Shown: positions 25,862 to 34,313 of the stretch, piece after piece
Layout of the letters: each line of letters opens with the position of its first letter
Position numbering within the stretch: the stretch's first letter is position 1
Source: an uncultured Prevotella sp.
GTDB lineage: Bacteria > Bacteroidota > Bacteroidia > Bacteroidales > Bacteroidaceae
Assembly (NCBI GenBank): GCA_900314995.1
Contig: OMXK01000004.1
Span: forward strand, 1-64,000
DNA: 64,000 bases
Reading direction: 5' to 3'
Made by a program: the position numbers and the translations under genes
Notes under the pieces: model-generated
Told to the model about the DNA's origin: nothing
What the model saw: only the letters and a program-made list of their open reading frames with translations
Database searches by the model: none

Positions 25862-27865
25862 ATGAAGACAATTGTTGGAACCCTTTTCTGCCTGATGGCG
25901 ATAACAGCTTCAGCAGGTAATTACGAGGTGAGCTCCCCCAATGGGAAAGTTAAGGTGACGGTAAACACCGATGAAACCGTGAAATGGTCAGTTGATTACG
26001 ACGGGCGGCAGGTGCTGTTGCCGTCAGCTATCGACATCAGTCTGACGCAAGGTAAGAAGACGCTCGGTCTTGGTAAGGTCGGCAAGGTGGCGAAGCAGCG
26101 CATCGACGGCAGCTTCCAGAACCCGTTTTATAAGAAGCAGACCATCAGCGATGAATACGGACAGCTGTTGCTTTATACGACACAGAAGTTCACCATCGAG
26201 GTAAGAGCCTATGACGACGGTGCGGCCTATCGGCTCATCAGCGGCCACAGCAAACCCCTCGTGGTGAACGATGAAACCGTGGAATTTTGCTTTGCCGCCG
26301 ACTATCAGGCCTTTGTGCCCTACGTCAACGACAACCGTAGCGGCGAGCGCTATTCCTACTCCTTCGAGTCCTATTACGACGAGGCGCCCCTGTCGAAGAT
26401 GTACCGCGACTCTCTGTCCATCACCCCGCTGGCCGTCTGCCTGCCCGATGGCATGAAGGCCATCGTGATGGATGCCGGCTTGGAGAACTATCCGGGGCTC
26501 TTCCTGAAGAAGGGCGATGGCAATGTCTTGAAGTCCGAGTTCGCCCCTTATCCGATTGAGCAGGAGGTGCTTGGTCATAACGGTTTGAATCTTGTGCCGA
26601 AGAAAAGGGCCGGTTTCATCGCAAAACTCAATGGTGCGCAGCCCCTGCCTTGGCGCGCTGTCGTCATCACCGAGAAGGATGCCGACATCCTGAACTGCGA
26701 CATGGCCCAGCGGCTGGCACCCGCCTGCCGCATTGCCGACACCTCATGGATACGTCCGGGCAAGGTCGCCTGGGACTGGTGGAACAGCTGCAATGTCACC
26801 GGTGTCGACTTCAAGTCAGGCATGAACACCGACACCTATTTATATTATATCGACTTCGCCGCCAAGAACCGTCTTGAGTATATCATCATCGACGAGGGCT
26901 GGAGCGGCCGTGAGTCGCTGCTCAAGGATCTCAACCCCGATATCGACATCCCGCGCCTTGTCGCCTATGGCAAGGACAAGGGCGTGGGCATCATCCTCTG
27001 GTCCAGTTGGCGTAACATGATTGGCAACGATCCGCTGGGAGGCCCCGCCGCCATTGATGCCGCGATGAAGCACTATGCCGACATGGGCATCAAGGGCTTC
27101 AAGGTCGATTTCTTCGACCGCGACGACCAGCAGGTCATCGCCTCTGCCTACCTGATGGCTGAGTGCGCCGCCCGCCATCACCTCGTCCTCGACTATCATG
27201 GCCTGAAGCCCTTCGGCATCCAGCGCGCCTATCCCAACGTCCTGAACTTCGAGGGTGTCAAAGGTCTGGAGAACTCCAAGTGGGAGCCCAGAGTAGGGGA
27301 TGGTCCCCTCCACAACCAGCCCCGCTACGATGTCACCATCCCTTACCTCCGTATGCTGGCAGGGCCGCTCGACTATACCCCTGGTGCGATGATGAATGCC
27401 ATGAAGGACAATTTCTTCGGCAACAACGACCACCCCATGAGCCAGGGCACCCGTGTCCACCAGATGGCGATGTACACCACCTTCGAGGCCCCGCTCCAGA
27501 TGCTTGCCGACAGTCCTACAAAATACATGCAGAACCAGGAATGTACCGATTTCATCGCTCAGATTCCCACTGCCTTCGACGAGACGGTCGCCATCGACGG
27601 CCAATTGGGCGAATATACCGTCATTGCCCGTCGCAAGGGTACCACCTGGTATGTAGCCGCCATGACCGACTGGACACCGCGCGATCTGACGATTTCCCTC
27701 GATTTCATCGGCGACGGCACCCATTCTGCCAGCATCTTTGCCGACGGCATCAATGCCCGGAAAGATGCCACCGACTATAAGCATACCGTCCAGATCGTCA
27801 CGCGCAACGACCGTCTGCCCCTCCATCTGAGCAGCGGCGGTGGCTGGGCAGCCATCATCAAGTAA
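25862..27865 (+). CDS. GH97 glycoside hydrolase, retaining alpha-galactosidase-like
   Basis: 667 residues with a signal peptide (1-18). An N-terminal beta-sandwich (about 20-285), a (beta/alpha)8 barrel and a C-terminal beta domain give the GH97 layout. The barrel carries GFKVDFFDRDDQ with Asp416, the position of the nucleophile in the retaining branch, which includes the alpha-galactosidase BtGH97b. Glu464 in NFEGVKGLE is a candidate acid/base. SusB-type inverting alpha-glucosidases use glutamates instead, so alpha-galactosidase-like activity is favoured. It is followed 19 bases later by a CE2 esterase. Confidence 0.9.
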   Translation: MKTIVGTLFCLMAITASAGNYEVSSPNGKVKVTVNTDETVKWSVDYDGRQVLLPSAIDISLTQGKKTLGLGKVGKVAKQRIDGSFQNPFYKKQTISDEYGQLLLYTTQKFTIEVRAYDDGAAYRLISGHSKPLVVNDETVEFCFAADYQAFVPYVNDNRSGERYSYSFESYYDEAPLSKMYRDSLSITPLAVCLPDGMKAIVMDAGLENYPGLFLKKGDGNVLKSEFAPYPIEQEVLGHNGLNLVPKKRAGFIAKLNGAQPLPWRAVVITEKDADILNCDMAQRLAPACRIADTSWIRPGKVAWDWWNSCNVTGVDFKSGMNTDTYLYYIDFAAKNRLEYIIIDEGWSGRESLLKDLNPDIDIPRLVAYGKDKGVGIILWSSWRNMIGNDPLGGPAAIDAAMKHYADMGIKGFKVDFFDRDDQQVIASAYLMAECAARHHLVLDYHGLKPFGIQRAYPNVLNFEGVKGLENSKWEPRVGDGPLHNQPRYDVTIPYLRMLAGPLDYTPGAMMNAMKDNFFGNNDHPMSQGTRVHQMAMYTTFEAPLQMLADSPTKYMQNQECTDFIAQIPTAFDETVAIDGQLGEYTVIARRKGTTWYVAAMTDWTPRDLTISLDFIGDGTHSASIFADGINARKDATDYKHTVQIVTRNDRLPLHLSSGGGWAAIIK

Positions 27866-27884
27866 CGATTAAGGAGTAAGCCCT

Positions 27885-29015
27885 ATGAAAAAGAGCCTTT
27901 TCATCGCTTTGCTGGCAATCGTTTGTCAAGCAGCGTCAGCCGTTAAGACCATGCCCCTCAAGGGCACCGTTGTCAGTCCCACCGATACCCATATCCGGTA
28001 TGCAGGCCGCATCAGCTTTGCCAATCCCGAGCGCCCTGCGTGGAATTATCCCGGCATCCAGATAGTGGCCGCCTTCGAAGGCACCTCCCTGCGGATGCTC
28101 GCCAAGCCCCGCAGCGGCTACTTCATGGCCCAGATAGATCAGGCAGAGCCCTTCAAGGTCGCTTTCCGTGGCGAGCGCGACTCCCTGGTCACCCTTGCCA
28201 CGGCCCTGCCCGACGGCCGTCATCTCGTCCGTCTGATGTATGTCATCGAAGGTTATGAGTTCTTCCCTGAGTTCTGGGGATTCGTGCTCGATCCAGGCCG
28301 TCGGCTCGTTGAGGCCCCCGCCTTCCCCTCCAGAAAGATCGAATTCATCGGCAATTCCATCACCTGCGGCTATGGCAACGAAGGTCTTTGCAAAGAAGAC
28401 CATTTCGACTACGCCACCGAGAACCACTACTATTCCTATGCGTCCATCGCCGCCCGCAGCCTCGAGGCCCAGCACTGGGTGGTCGCCCGCAGCGGCATCG
28501 GTGCCTACCGCAACTATGGCGAGCCCAAGTCAGGCTCCCCCGGTTCCTGTATGCCTGTGCAGTATGAGTACACGGGCTATGCCTGGAACCCCGACCTCCG
28601 CAAGCAACCCACCTTCCTCAGCGAGCGGTGGGATTTCAGCCGTTACCAGCCCGATGTCGTCTGCATCAATCTCGGCACCAACGACCTCTCCACCGACAAC
28701 TACGACCTGCAGTTGCTCAAGCAGGGCTATCAGAAGCTGCTGCAGCAGGTGCGCCGGCATAATCCCCAGGCGAAGATCCTCTTCCTCACGGGCTCCATGC
28801 TAGGCGGCAAGGAACTGCAGCTGGCCCGTCAGTTGCTCGACGAGGTAGCCGCCGAGGCCCGCAAGGCCGGCGATCAGGAAGTCTACCGCTTCGACCTCTC
28901 GCCCATCGACGATGAGGCCTTCTATGGCAACGACTACCATCCCAACGTCTATGAAGACGAAAAGATGGCCGCCGAACTCACGGCATATCTCCGCAAACTA
29001 ATGGGCTGGTTCTGA
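27885..29015 (+). CDS. Carbohydrate esterase family 2-like SGNH hydrolase
   Basis: 376 residues. A signal peptide (1-19) and a jelly-roll domain (about 25-145) precede an SGNH esterase domain (about 150-370) with GNSITCGYG (GDS-like block I), GTNDLS (block III) and the catalytic DYHPN near the end. This two-domain order is that of CE2 acetyl-xylan or acetyl-glucomannan esterases. It would remove acetyl groups from hemicellulose or a related glycan, working with the GH97 enzyme in the same operon. Its stop codon lies in a palindrome that forms the shared terminator. Confidence 0.85.
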   Translation: MKKSLFIALLAIVCQAASAVKTMPLKGTVVSPTDTHIRYAGRISFANPERPAWNYPGIQIVAAFEGTSLRMLAKPRSGYFMAQIDQAEPFKVAFRGERDSLVTLATALPDGRHLVRLMYVIEGYEFFPEFWGFVLDPGRRLVEAPAFPSRKIEFIGNSITCGYGNEGLCKEDHFDYATENHYYSYASIAARSLEAQHWVVARSGIGAYRNYGEPKSGSPGSCMPVQYEYTGYAWNPDLRKQPTFLSERWDFSRYQPDVVCINLGTNDLSTDNYDLQLLKQGYQKLLQQVRRHNPQAKILFLTGSMLGGKELQLARQLLDEVAAEARKAGDQEVYRFDLSPIDDEAFYGNDYHPNVYEDEKMAAELTAYLRKLMGWF

Positions 29016-29031
29016 ACCAGCCCATTCTTCT
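29001..29031 (+). terminator. Convergent-gene terminator palindrome over the CE2 stop codon
   Basis: ATGGGCTGGTTC (29001-29012) and GAACCAGCCCAT (29014-29025) form a near-perfect palindrome with a one-base centre; flanking A29000 and T29026 also pair. CTTCTTTACCTT follows. The TGA stop (29013-29015) is at the turn. It sits between the plus-strand CE2 gene and the minus-strand dus gene and could serve both. Confidence 0.6.
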
Positions 29032-29036
29032 TTACC

Positions 29037-29990
29037 TTATGTTTCCGATAATTGCGCCCTGACCTCTTCCAGGATAGCCAGCAGTTCCGGCATCGTCTCT
29101 GCGCGGAGCATGGCGATGCGCGTCTGTCTGAAGTTAGGGATCCCCTTGAAGATAGGTGTGGCAGCCAGGTGTCGGCGCGTGTGCAGGATGCCCCGCTTCT
29201 CGTCGATGCGCTCCACGTTGATGCGCAGCAGTTCCTCCAGGATATCCATTTTCGCGTTGAAATCGAGGTTTTCTCGGCTGAAGATCCACGGACAGCCGAA
29301 GGTGGCGCGTCCGATCATCACGGCATCCACCCCATATTCGTCGAACGCCTTGTCCGCCTCTTCGAGCGAATGGATGTCGCCGTTACCGATGATGGGGATA
29401 TGTATGCGCGGGTTATGCTTCACCTCGCCGATGAGCGTCCAGTCCGCCTCGCCCGTGTACATCTGAGAGCGCGTCCTGCCGTGGATGGTCAGCGCCTGTA
29501 TGCCGCAGTCCTGCAGCTGCTCTGCCAGTTCCGTGATGATCAGCTGCTCGAAGTTCCAGCCCAGTCGCGTCTTCACCGTCACGGGCAGTTTCACGGCGTC
29601 CACCACCTTGCGCGTAATCTCCAGCATCTTGGGTATGTTCTGCAGCATGCCTGCGCCAGCCCCTTTGCCCGCCACCTTCTTCACCGGACAGCCGAAGTTC
29701 AGGTCGATGACGTCGGGCCCCGCCTGCTCCACGATCCTTGCCGCTTCCACCATCGCCTCCACGTCGCGCCCGTAGATCTGTATGCCCACTGGGCGCTCCA
29801 CGTCGCTGATGGTCAGTTTCGAGATGGTTGACTTCACGTCGCGTATCAATGCCTCTGCGCTGACGAATTCCGTGTACACCATTGCCGCTCCGAACCGCTT
29901 GCACAGCAGCCGGAATCCGATGTCCGTTACGTCCTCCATAGGCGCCAGGAACACGGGACGCTCACCAAGTTCTACGTTTCCAATCTTCAT
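29037..29990 (-). CDS. dusB: tRNA-dihydrouridine synthase, DusB family
   Basis: 317 residues; a flavin enzyme reducing uridine to dihydrouridine in tRNA. It carries the FMN-barrel opening LAPMEDVTDIGFR (15-27), the catalytic Cys in LNFGCPVKK (about residue 100), KTRLGW, and a central GNGDI stretch. Length and motifs are standard for bacterial DusB. The ATG lies only about 8 bases after its promoter's -7 box, so the mRNA may be almost leaderless. Confidence 0.93.
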   Translation of the reverse strand: MKIGNVELGERPVFLAPMEDVTDIGFRLLCKRFGAAMVYTEFVSAEALIRDVKSTISKLTISDVERPVGIQIYGRDVEAMVEAARIVEQAGPDVIDLNFGCPVKKVAGKGAGAGMLQNIPKMLEITRKVVDAVKLPVTVKTRLGWNFEQLIITELAEQLQDCGIQALTIHGRTRSQMYTGEADWTLIGEVKHNPRIHIPIIGNGDIHSLEEADKAFDEYGVDAVMIGRATFGCPWIFSRENLDFNAKMDILEELLRINVERIDEKRGILHTRRHLAATPIFKGIPNFRQTRIAMLRAETMPELLAILEEVRAQLSET

Positions 29991-29998
29991 TTCGGCGG

Positions 29999-30006
29999 CA
30001 AAATTA
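29999..30006 (-). promoter_or_regulatory. -7 promoter box of dusB
   Basis: TAATTTTG on the minus strand. Only 8 bases separate the box from the dusB ATG. The -33 region is not consensus. It overlaps the divergent DUF2851 control region. Confidence 0.5.
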
Positions 30007-30024
30007 CAACTTTTTCCCGAATTA

Positions 30025-30056
30025 TTTGGTGATTTTCCGAAAAACCACTATCTTTG
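30025..30056 (+). promoter_or_regulatory. Consensus promoter of the DUF2851-dprA operon
   Basis: TTTG (30025-30028), a 20-base spacer and TATCTTTG (30049-30056): a full match to the Bacteroidetes primary promoter, 27 bases before the ATG. Confidence 0.8.
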
Positions 30057-30083
30057 CAGCGAGTTAATTCTTAAAATGACACT

Positions 30084-31379
30084 ATGGAACAATTATTGCA
30101 TTATGTGTTTAAGCACAAACTGTTCCCATTAAGGGAGCTGAAGACAAGCGACGGCGAACCCGTCGAAGTGATTGACCCAGGTCTGCATAACCGCAATGCC
30201 GGCCCTGATTTCTTTAATGCGAAGATTAAGATAGGGCGCACGCTCTGGGTAGGGAACGTCGAGATTCACGACAAGTCGAGCGACTGGTATGTTCATGGCC
30301 ATGATAAGGACCAACGTTACGACAATGTCATCCTCCATGTGGCTGGAGTCCTGGATGCGGAAGTTATGAATACGAATGGTGAGTTTATCCGCCAGATGCA
30401 GCTCGATGTGCCAGAAGCCATCAGAGACCATTACGAAGAACTGCTGAGGACAGACAGTTATCCGCCATGTTACAAGGTCATACCGGACCTGACACAATTG
30501 CTGGTACACTCATGGATGGCTGCCCTGCAGACTGAACGGCTGGAACAGAAGACAGAAGCAATCAAGCGACGGGTAGAACAGTGTGGTGGCTCTTGGGAGG
30601 ATGCTTATTTCGTGACGTTGGCCCGTAACTATGGCTTTGGCATCAACAACGATGCCTTCGAGGTCTGGGCGCAGAAAATTCCGCTCTCTGCCGTAGCCCA
30701 TCATCGTGATGACCTCTTCCAGATAGAGGCGATCTTTATGGGACAGGCAGGACTCTTGGAACTGGACACGATTCCCGACTTTTATCAGGCCTCGGCACTT
30801 AACGAGGGATACTTTGCCAAACTGCGCAATGAATATCTCTATCTTGCCCACAAGTTTTCGATGAAACCGATGGACTTTCATCTCTGGCGCTACCTTAGGC
30901 TTCGTCCGCAGAACTTCCCGCATATCCGCATTTCCCAGCTCGCCAACCTCTACTATCAACAGAAGGCAGGATTGAGCCAACTCGTGGAATGTGAGACGAT
31001 AGAGCAGTTGAAGCACCTCTTCAGTTCGCATGTGACACCTTATTGGGAAACCCACTACACCTTTGGTTCTACCAGTTCGCGAAACGAAAAGCATCTGGCC
31101 TATGGTTCGCTGAACCTGCTGATGATCAACACGGCCATTCCGATCTTGTTTGCCTATGGTCGTCATCGCTCGAAAGAGGTGCTGTGCGACCGCGCCTTTG
31201 ACTTCCTAGAGCAGTTGAAGGCCGAGGACAACCATATTATCCGGATGTGGCAGCAGGTAGGTCTCCCTGTCCAGACGGCAGGCGACTCTCAGGCACTTAT
31301 TCAGTTGAAGAGGGAATATTGCGACAAGAAGGACTGTCTCCGTTGTCGCTTTGGCTATGAATATCTTAAACGCAAATGA
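30084..31379 (+). CDS. DUF2851 family protein
   Basis: 431 residues, soluble, no signal peptide. The opening, with LHNRNAGPDFFNAKIKIG and VGNVEIHDKSSDWYVHGH, is typical of DUF2851, a Bacteroidetes-enriched family with nuclease-like invariant Asp, Glu and His residues but no proven function that I know of. The C-terminus has a Cys-rich end (CDKKDCLRCRFGYEYLKRK). It overlaps dprA by four bases, so a role in DNA handling is possible but is inference from context. Confidence 0.85.
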   Translation: MEQLLHYVFKHKLFPLRELKTSDGEPVEVIDPGLHNRNAGPDFFNAKIKIGRTLWVGNVEIHDKSSDWYVHGHDKDQRYDNVILHVAGVLDAEVMNTNGEFIRQMQLDVPEAIRDHYEELLRTDSYPPCYKVIPDLTQLLVHSWMAALQTERLEQKTEAIKRRVEQCGGSWEDAYFVTLARNYGFGINNDAFEVWAQKIPLSAVAHHRDDLFQIEAIFMGQAGLLELDTIPDFYQASALNEGYFAKLRNEYLYLAHKFSMKPMDFHLWRYLRLRPQNFPHIRISQLANLYYQQKAGLSQLVECETIEQLKHLFSSHVTPYWETHYTFGSTSSRNEKHLAYGSLNLLMINTAIPILFAYGRHRSKEVLCDRAFDFLEQLKAEDNHIIRMWQQVGLPVQTAGDSQALIQLKREYCDKKDCLRCRFGYEYLKRK

Positions 31380-32509
31380 CTATGAATACAGAAGAGATTT
31401 TCTATACGATGGCGCTAACGCGCATCAGTAATTTCAATTTTGCCCAAGCTTTGGAACTGTATAAGGCTGTTGGCAGTGCACAGTTGCTCTTTGAGCATAG
31501 AAATGACATTGGCGATATTCTGAAAGAATGTTCACCACGTTTGAGGGATGCCCTTCAGGATTGGAGTGAGCCGATGAAACGGACAGAAGCTGAATTGGCG
31601 TATATGCAGGAACACGGTATCCGAGCCATCACGCTCAACGATGACGATTACCCTCAACGGCTCCGTGAATGTCCTGATGCCCCTATTGTATTATATTATA
31701 AAGGTAATAGTGACCTGAACCAGGCAAAGGTTATCAGTATTGTCGGAACACGGCGGGTTACTCAATACGGCCAAGACTTGATCCGTCGTCTGATTGGCGA
31801 TTTGCGTACCTATTGCCCTAGACTTCTCATTGTCAGTGGCTTGGCCTACGGAGTAGATATCAATGCCCACCGTGAAGCATTGGCAAAGGGCTATGAGACC
31901 GTAGGTGTGCTGGCGCATGGTCTGGATCAGATATATCCATACCGCCATCGTGATACAGCGGCGGAAATGGTCAATCACGGTGGACTGCTGACGGAGTTCA
32001 TGACGCTTACGAATGCCGATAAGCCCAATTTCGTGCGTCGCAACCGTATCGTGGCAGGTATGGCGGATAGTGTTATTCTCGTTGAGAGTGCCGCAAAGGG
32101 TGGTGGGCTCATCACGGCAGAGATTGCCCAGAGTTACGGCCGGAATGTCTTTGCCTTCCCTGGTCGTGTTGACGCTGAATATTCCCAAGGCTGTAATAAT
32201 CTGATCCGTGATAATGGGGCAGGACTGATCTCCAATGCAGCAGATTTTGTCCGAGCCATGAATTGGCAGGATGATATGCATCGTCAGCAAGCCTTATCCG
32301 ATGGAATCGAGCGAAATCTGTTCCCAGATCTCTCTCCAGAGGAACAAACAGTCGTCTGTCTCCTTCAACAGACTAACGACCTGCAACTGAATATCCTCAG
32401 CGTGAGAACTGGCTTCCCTATCGGTAAACTCACGTCTCTCTTGTTCCAATTAGAGATGAAAGGTGTCGTAAAACCCCTCGCCGGCGGCATGTACCATCTC
32501 TTGTCCTGA
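31376..32509 (+). CDS. dprA: DNA processing protein DprA
   Basis: 377 residues. A helical N-terminal region precedes the Rossmann-like DprA core with SIVGTRRVTQYG (about 119-130), VSGLAYGVD, and FVRRNRIVAGM. A C-terminal winged-helix domain (about 315-375) follows. DprA loads RecA on incoming single-stranded DNA during natural transformation. It is coupled to DUF2851 by a four-base overlap and followed by comM, another transformation-associated gene. A second Met at 31382 could be the start. Confidence 0.93.
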   Translation: MTMNTEEIFYTMALTRISNFNFAQALELYKAVGSAQLLFEHRNDIGDILKECSPRLRDALQDWSEPMKRTEAELAYMQEHGIRAITLNDDDYPQRLRECPDAPIVLYYKGNSDLNQAKVISIVGTRRVTQYGQDLIRRLIGDLRTYCPRLLIVSGLAYGVDINAHREALAKGYETVGVLAHGLDQIYPYRHRDTAAEMVNHGGLLTEFMTLTNADKPNFVRRNRIVAGMADSVILVESAAKGGGLITAEIAQSYGRNVFAFPGRVDAEYSQGCNNLIRDNGAGLISNAADFVRAMNWQDDMHRQQALSDGIERNLFPDLSPEEQTVVCLLQQTNDLQLNILSVRTGFPIGKLTSLLFQLEMKGVVKPLAGGMYHLLS

Positions 32510-32552
32510 TGTCACCAACTAATAAATTCATCTAGCTATAACTCTTGATACG

Positions 32553-34100
32553 ATGCTTGTAAAAACATTTTGTGCTGAAGTGATGGGACTGGAAGCAACA
32601 ACCATTACAATCGAAGTAAACATGACAAGAGGAATGATGTTCCACTTGTCTGGTCTTGCAGATACAGCGGTCAAAGAAAGCTATGATCGTATTCGTGCTG
32701 CTATAACCAATATAGGGTTCAAGCCCCCTACAGCAGATCTGACGATCAATCTGAGTCCTGCAGACATCCGTAAGGAGGGAAGTGGATACGATCTACCGTT
32801 AGCCGTTGGCATCCTTGCAGCTCATGGGAAAATAGATGACACCATGCTTAGCGACTTTATCATGGTAGGAGAGCTAGGCCTCGACGGCAAAATAAAACCT
32901 GTTAGCGGCGTCTTGTCTGTTGCTATCCGCGCTCAAAAAGATAACTTTAAAGGCATGATTGTACCACAGGAAAATGCCCGTGAAGCAGCTGTTGTAAATG
33001 ATCTGGAGGTCTATGGTATGGATAATCTCGCCGATGTTATCAATTTTCTTAATAGTTATCACGACTTTGAACCTACCATTGTTGACACGCGCAAGGAATT
33101 CTATGAACACCAATATTCTTATGATCTCGACTTTGCTGATGTGAAAGGACAAGAGAGTGTAAAACGAGCTATGGAAGTTGCTGCAGCAGGTGGACATAAT
33201 TTAATTATGATAGGCCCTCCAGGAAGTGGTAAGTCCATGATGGCCAAACGGTTACCAAGCATTCTCCCTCCTCTTTCACTCACTGAGAGCCTGGAAACCA
33301 CTCAGATACACTCCGTAGCAGGGAAGCTACCTGGCGATACATCACTTATTTCGCAACGCCCTTTCCGCAGTCCACATCATACCGTGTCTCAAGTAGCTAT
33401 GACAGGTGGTGGAAATAGAGCTTTGCCAGGAGAGGTCTCTATGGCACACAATGGCGTACTATTCCTAGACGAATTACCAGAGTTCAGCAAAACCACCCTT
33501 GAAGTGTTACGTCAACCACTAGAAGACCGCAAGATTACCATCTCTCGTGCCAAGTACACAGTAGAATATCCTTGCTCTTTTATGTTTGTGGCGTCTATGA
33601 ATCCTTGCCCTTGCGGTTATTATGGCGATCCAACACATCATTGTGTCTGCACACCAGGCCAGATTCAACGATACATGAACAAGATTAGTGGCCCTTTACT
33701 TGACAGAATAGACATCCACTGCGAGGTAACGGTTGTGCCCTTCAAGGAATTAACCCAAATGCAGCCAGGCGAGCCAAGCAGCGTCATCCGCGAGCGTGTG
33801 ATAAAGGCACGTCAGATACAGGAAATTCGTTTTAAAGACTATCAGGGAGTTCATTGCAATGCCCAGATGAGCGAACGAATGATCAATCAATTTGCCCAAC
33901 CTGACGAACAGAGTCTCGACATGCTACGTATGGCAATGGAGCGGTTAAGTCTATCAGCCAGAGCATATAGCAGAATCCTTAAAGTGGCGAGGACAATAGC
34001 CGATCTGGAATGTAGTGAGAAAGTGCAAGCCCAACACATCGCCGAAGCCATTGGTTATCGTAATCTTGACAGAGGCGATTGGGCTGAAAGAGGATATTAA
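32553..34100 (+). CDS. comM: YifB/ComM family Mg-chelatase-like AAA+ ATPase
   Basis: 515 residues. An N-terminal Lon-like domain (about 1-170) is followed by a Mg-chelatase AAA+ module with Walker A GPPGSGKS (about 222-229) and Walker B VLFLDELPEF. A Cys-containing insert (NPCPCGYYGDPTHHCVC) and a C-terminal helical domain complete it. ComM helps branch migration during transformation. The DNA looks AT-richer, with more A/T-ending codons, than the loci on either side. The 43-base gap after dprA shows no promoter box. Confidence 0.92.
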   Translation: MLVKTFCAEVMGLEATTITIEVNMTRGMMFHLSGLADTAVKESYDRIRAAITNIGFKPPTADLTINLSPADIRKEGSGYDLPLAVGILAAHGKIDDTMLSDFIMVGELGLDGKIKPVSGVLSVAIRAQKDNFKGMIVPQENAREAAVVNDLEVYGMDNLADVINFLNSYHDFEPTIVDTRKEFYEHQYSYDLDFADVKGQESVKRAMEVAAAGGHNLIMIGPPGSGKSMMAKRLPSILPPLSLTESLETTQIHSVAGKLPGDTSLISQRPFRSPHHTVSQVAMTGGGNRALPGEVSMAHNGVLFLDELPEFSKTTLEVLRQPLEDRKITISRAKYTVEYPCSFMFVASMNPCPCGYYGDPTHHCVCTPGQIQRYMNKISGPLLDRIDIHCEVTVVPFKELTQMQPGEPSSVIRERVIKARQIQEIRFKDYQGVHCNAQMSERMINQFAQPDEQSLDMLRMAMERLSLSARAYSRILKVARTIADLECSEKVQAQHIAEAIGYRNLDRGDWAERGY

Positions 34101-34105
34101 GCAGG

Positions 34106-34122
34106 AAACGTTGCTAAACGTT
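34106..34122 (+). repeat. Short hairpin or direct repeat after comM
   Basis: AAACGTT-GCT-AAACGTT: the two AACGTT palindromes can pair as a small stem. AATTTC follows, so this could be a weak transcript end for comM or an operator upstream of susC. Confidence 0.3.
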
Positions 34123-34212
34123 AATTTCGGATGTTTATCGGGTAAAGGAAGTGTATTTGTTACATTTAAGGATTTTTAATACTCAACACGATGCAGTTTA
34201 CTAAAAATTTTA

Positions 34213-34220
34213 TAATTTTG
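34213..34220 (+). promoter_or_regulatory. -7 promoter box of the susC-susD operon
   Basis: TAATTTTG with a leader of about 90 bases to the susC ATG. No TTTG at the -33 distance, consistent with an activator-dependent PUL promoter. No regulator gene (hybrid two-component, SusR or ECF) adjoins this locus. Confidence 0.5.
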
Positions 34221-34313
34221 CAACGAATTTACAATATAACTATTCAAACCAACGACTCCGACATACTAACGTGGGGGCTATTACACACCTAATTAATAAT
34301 ATTACTAACAAAC

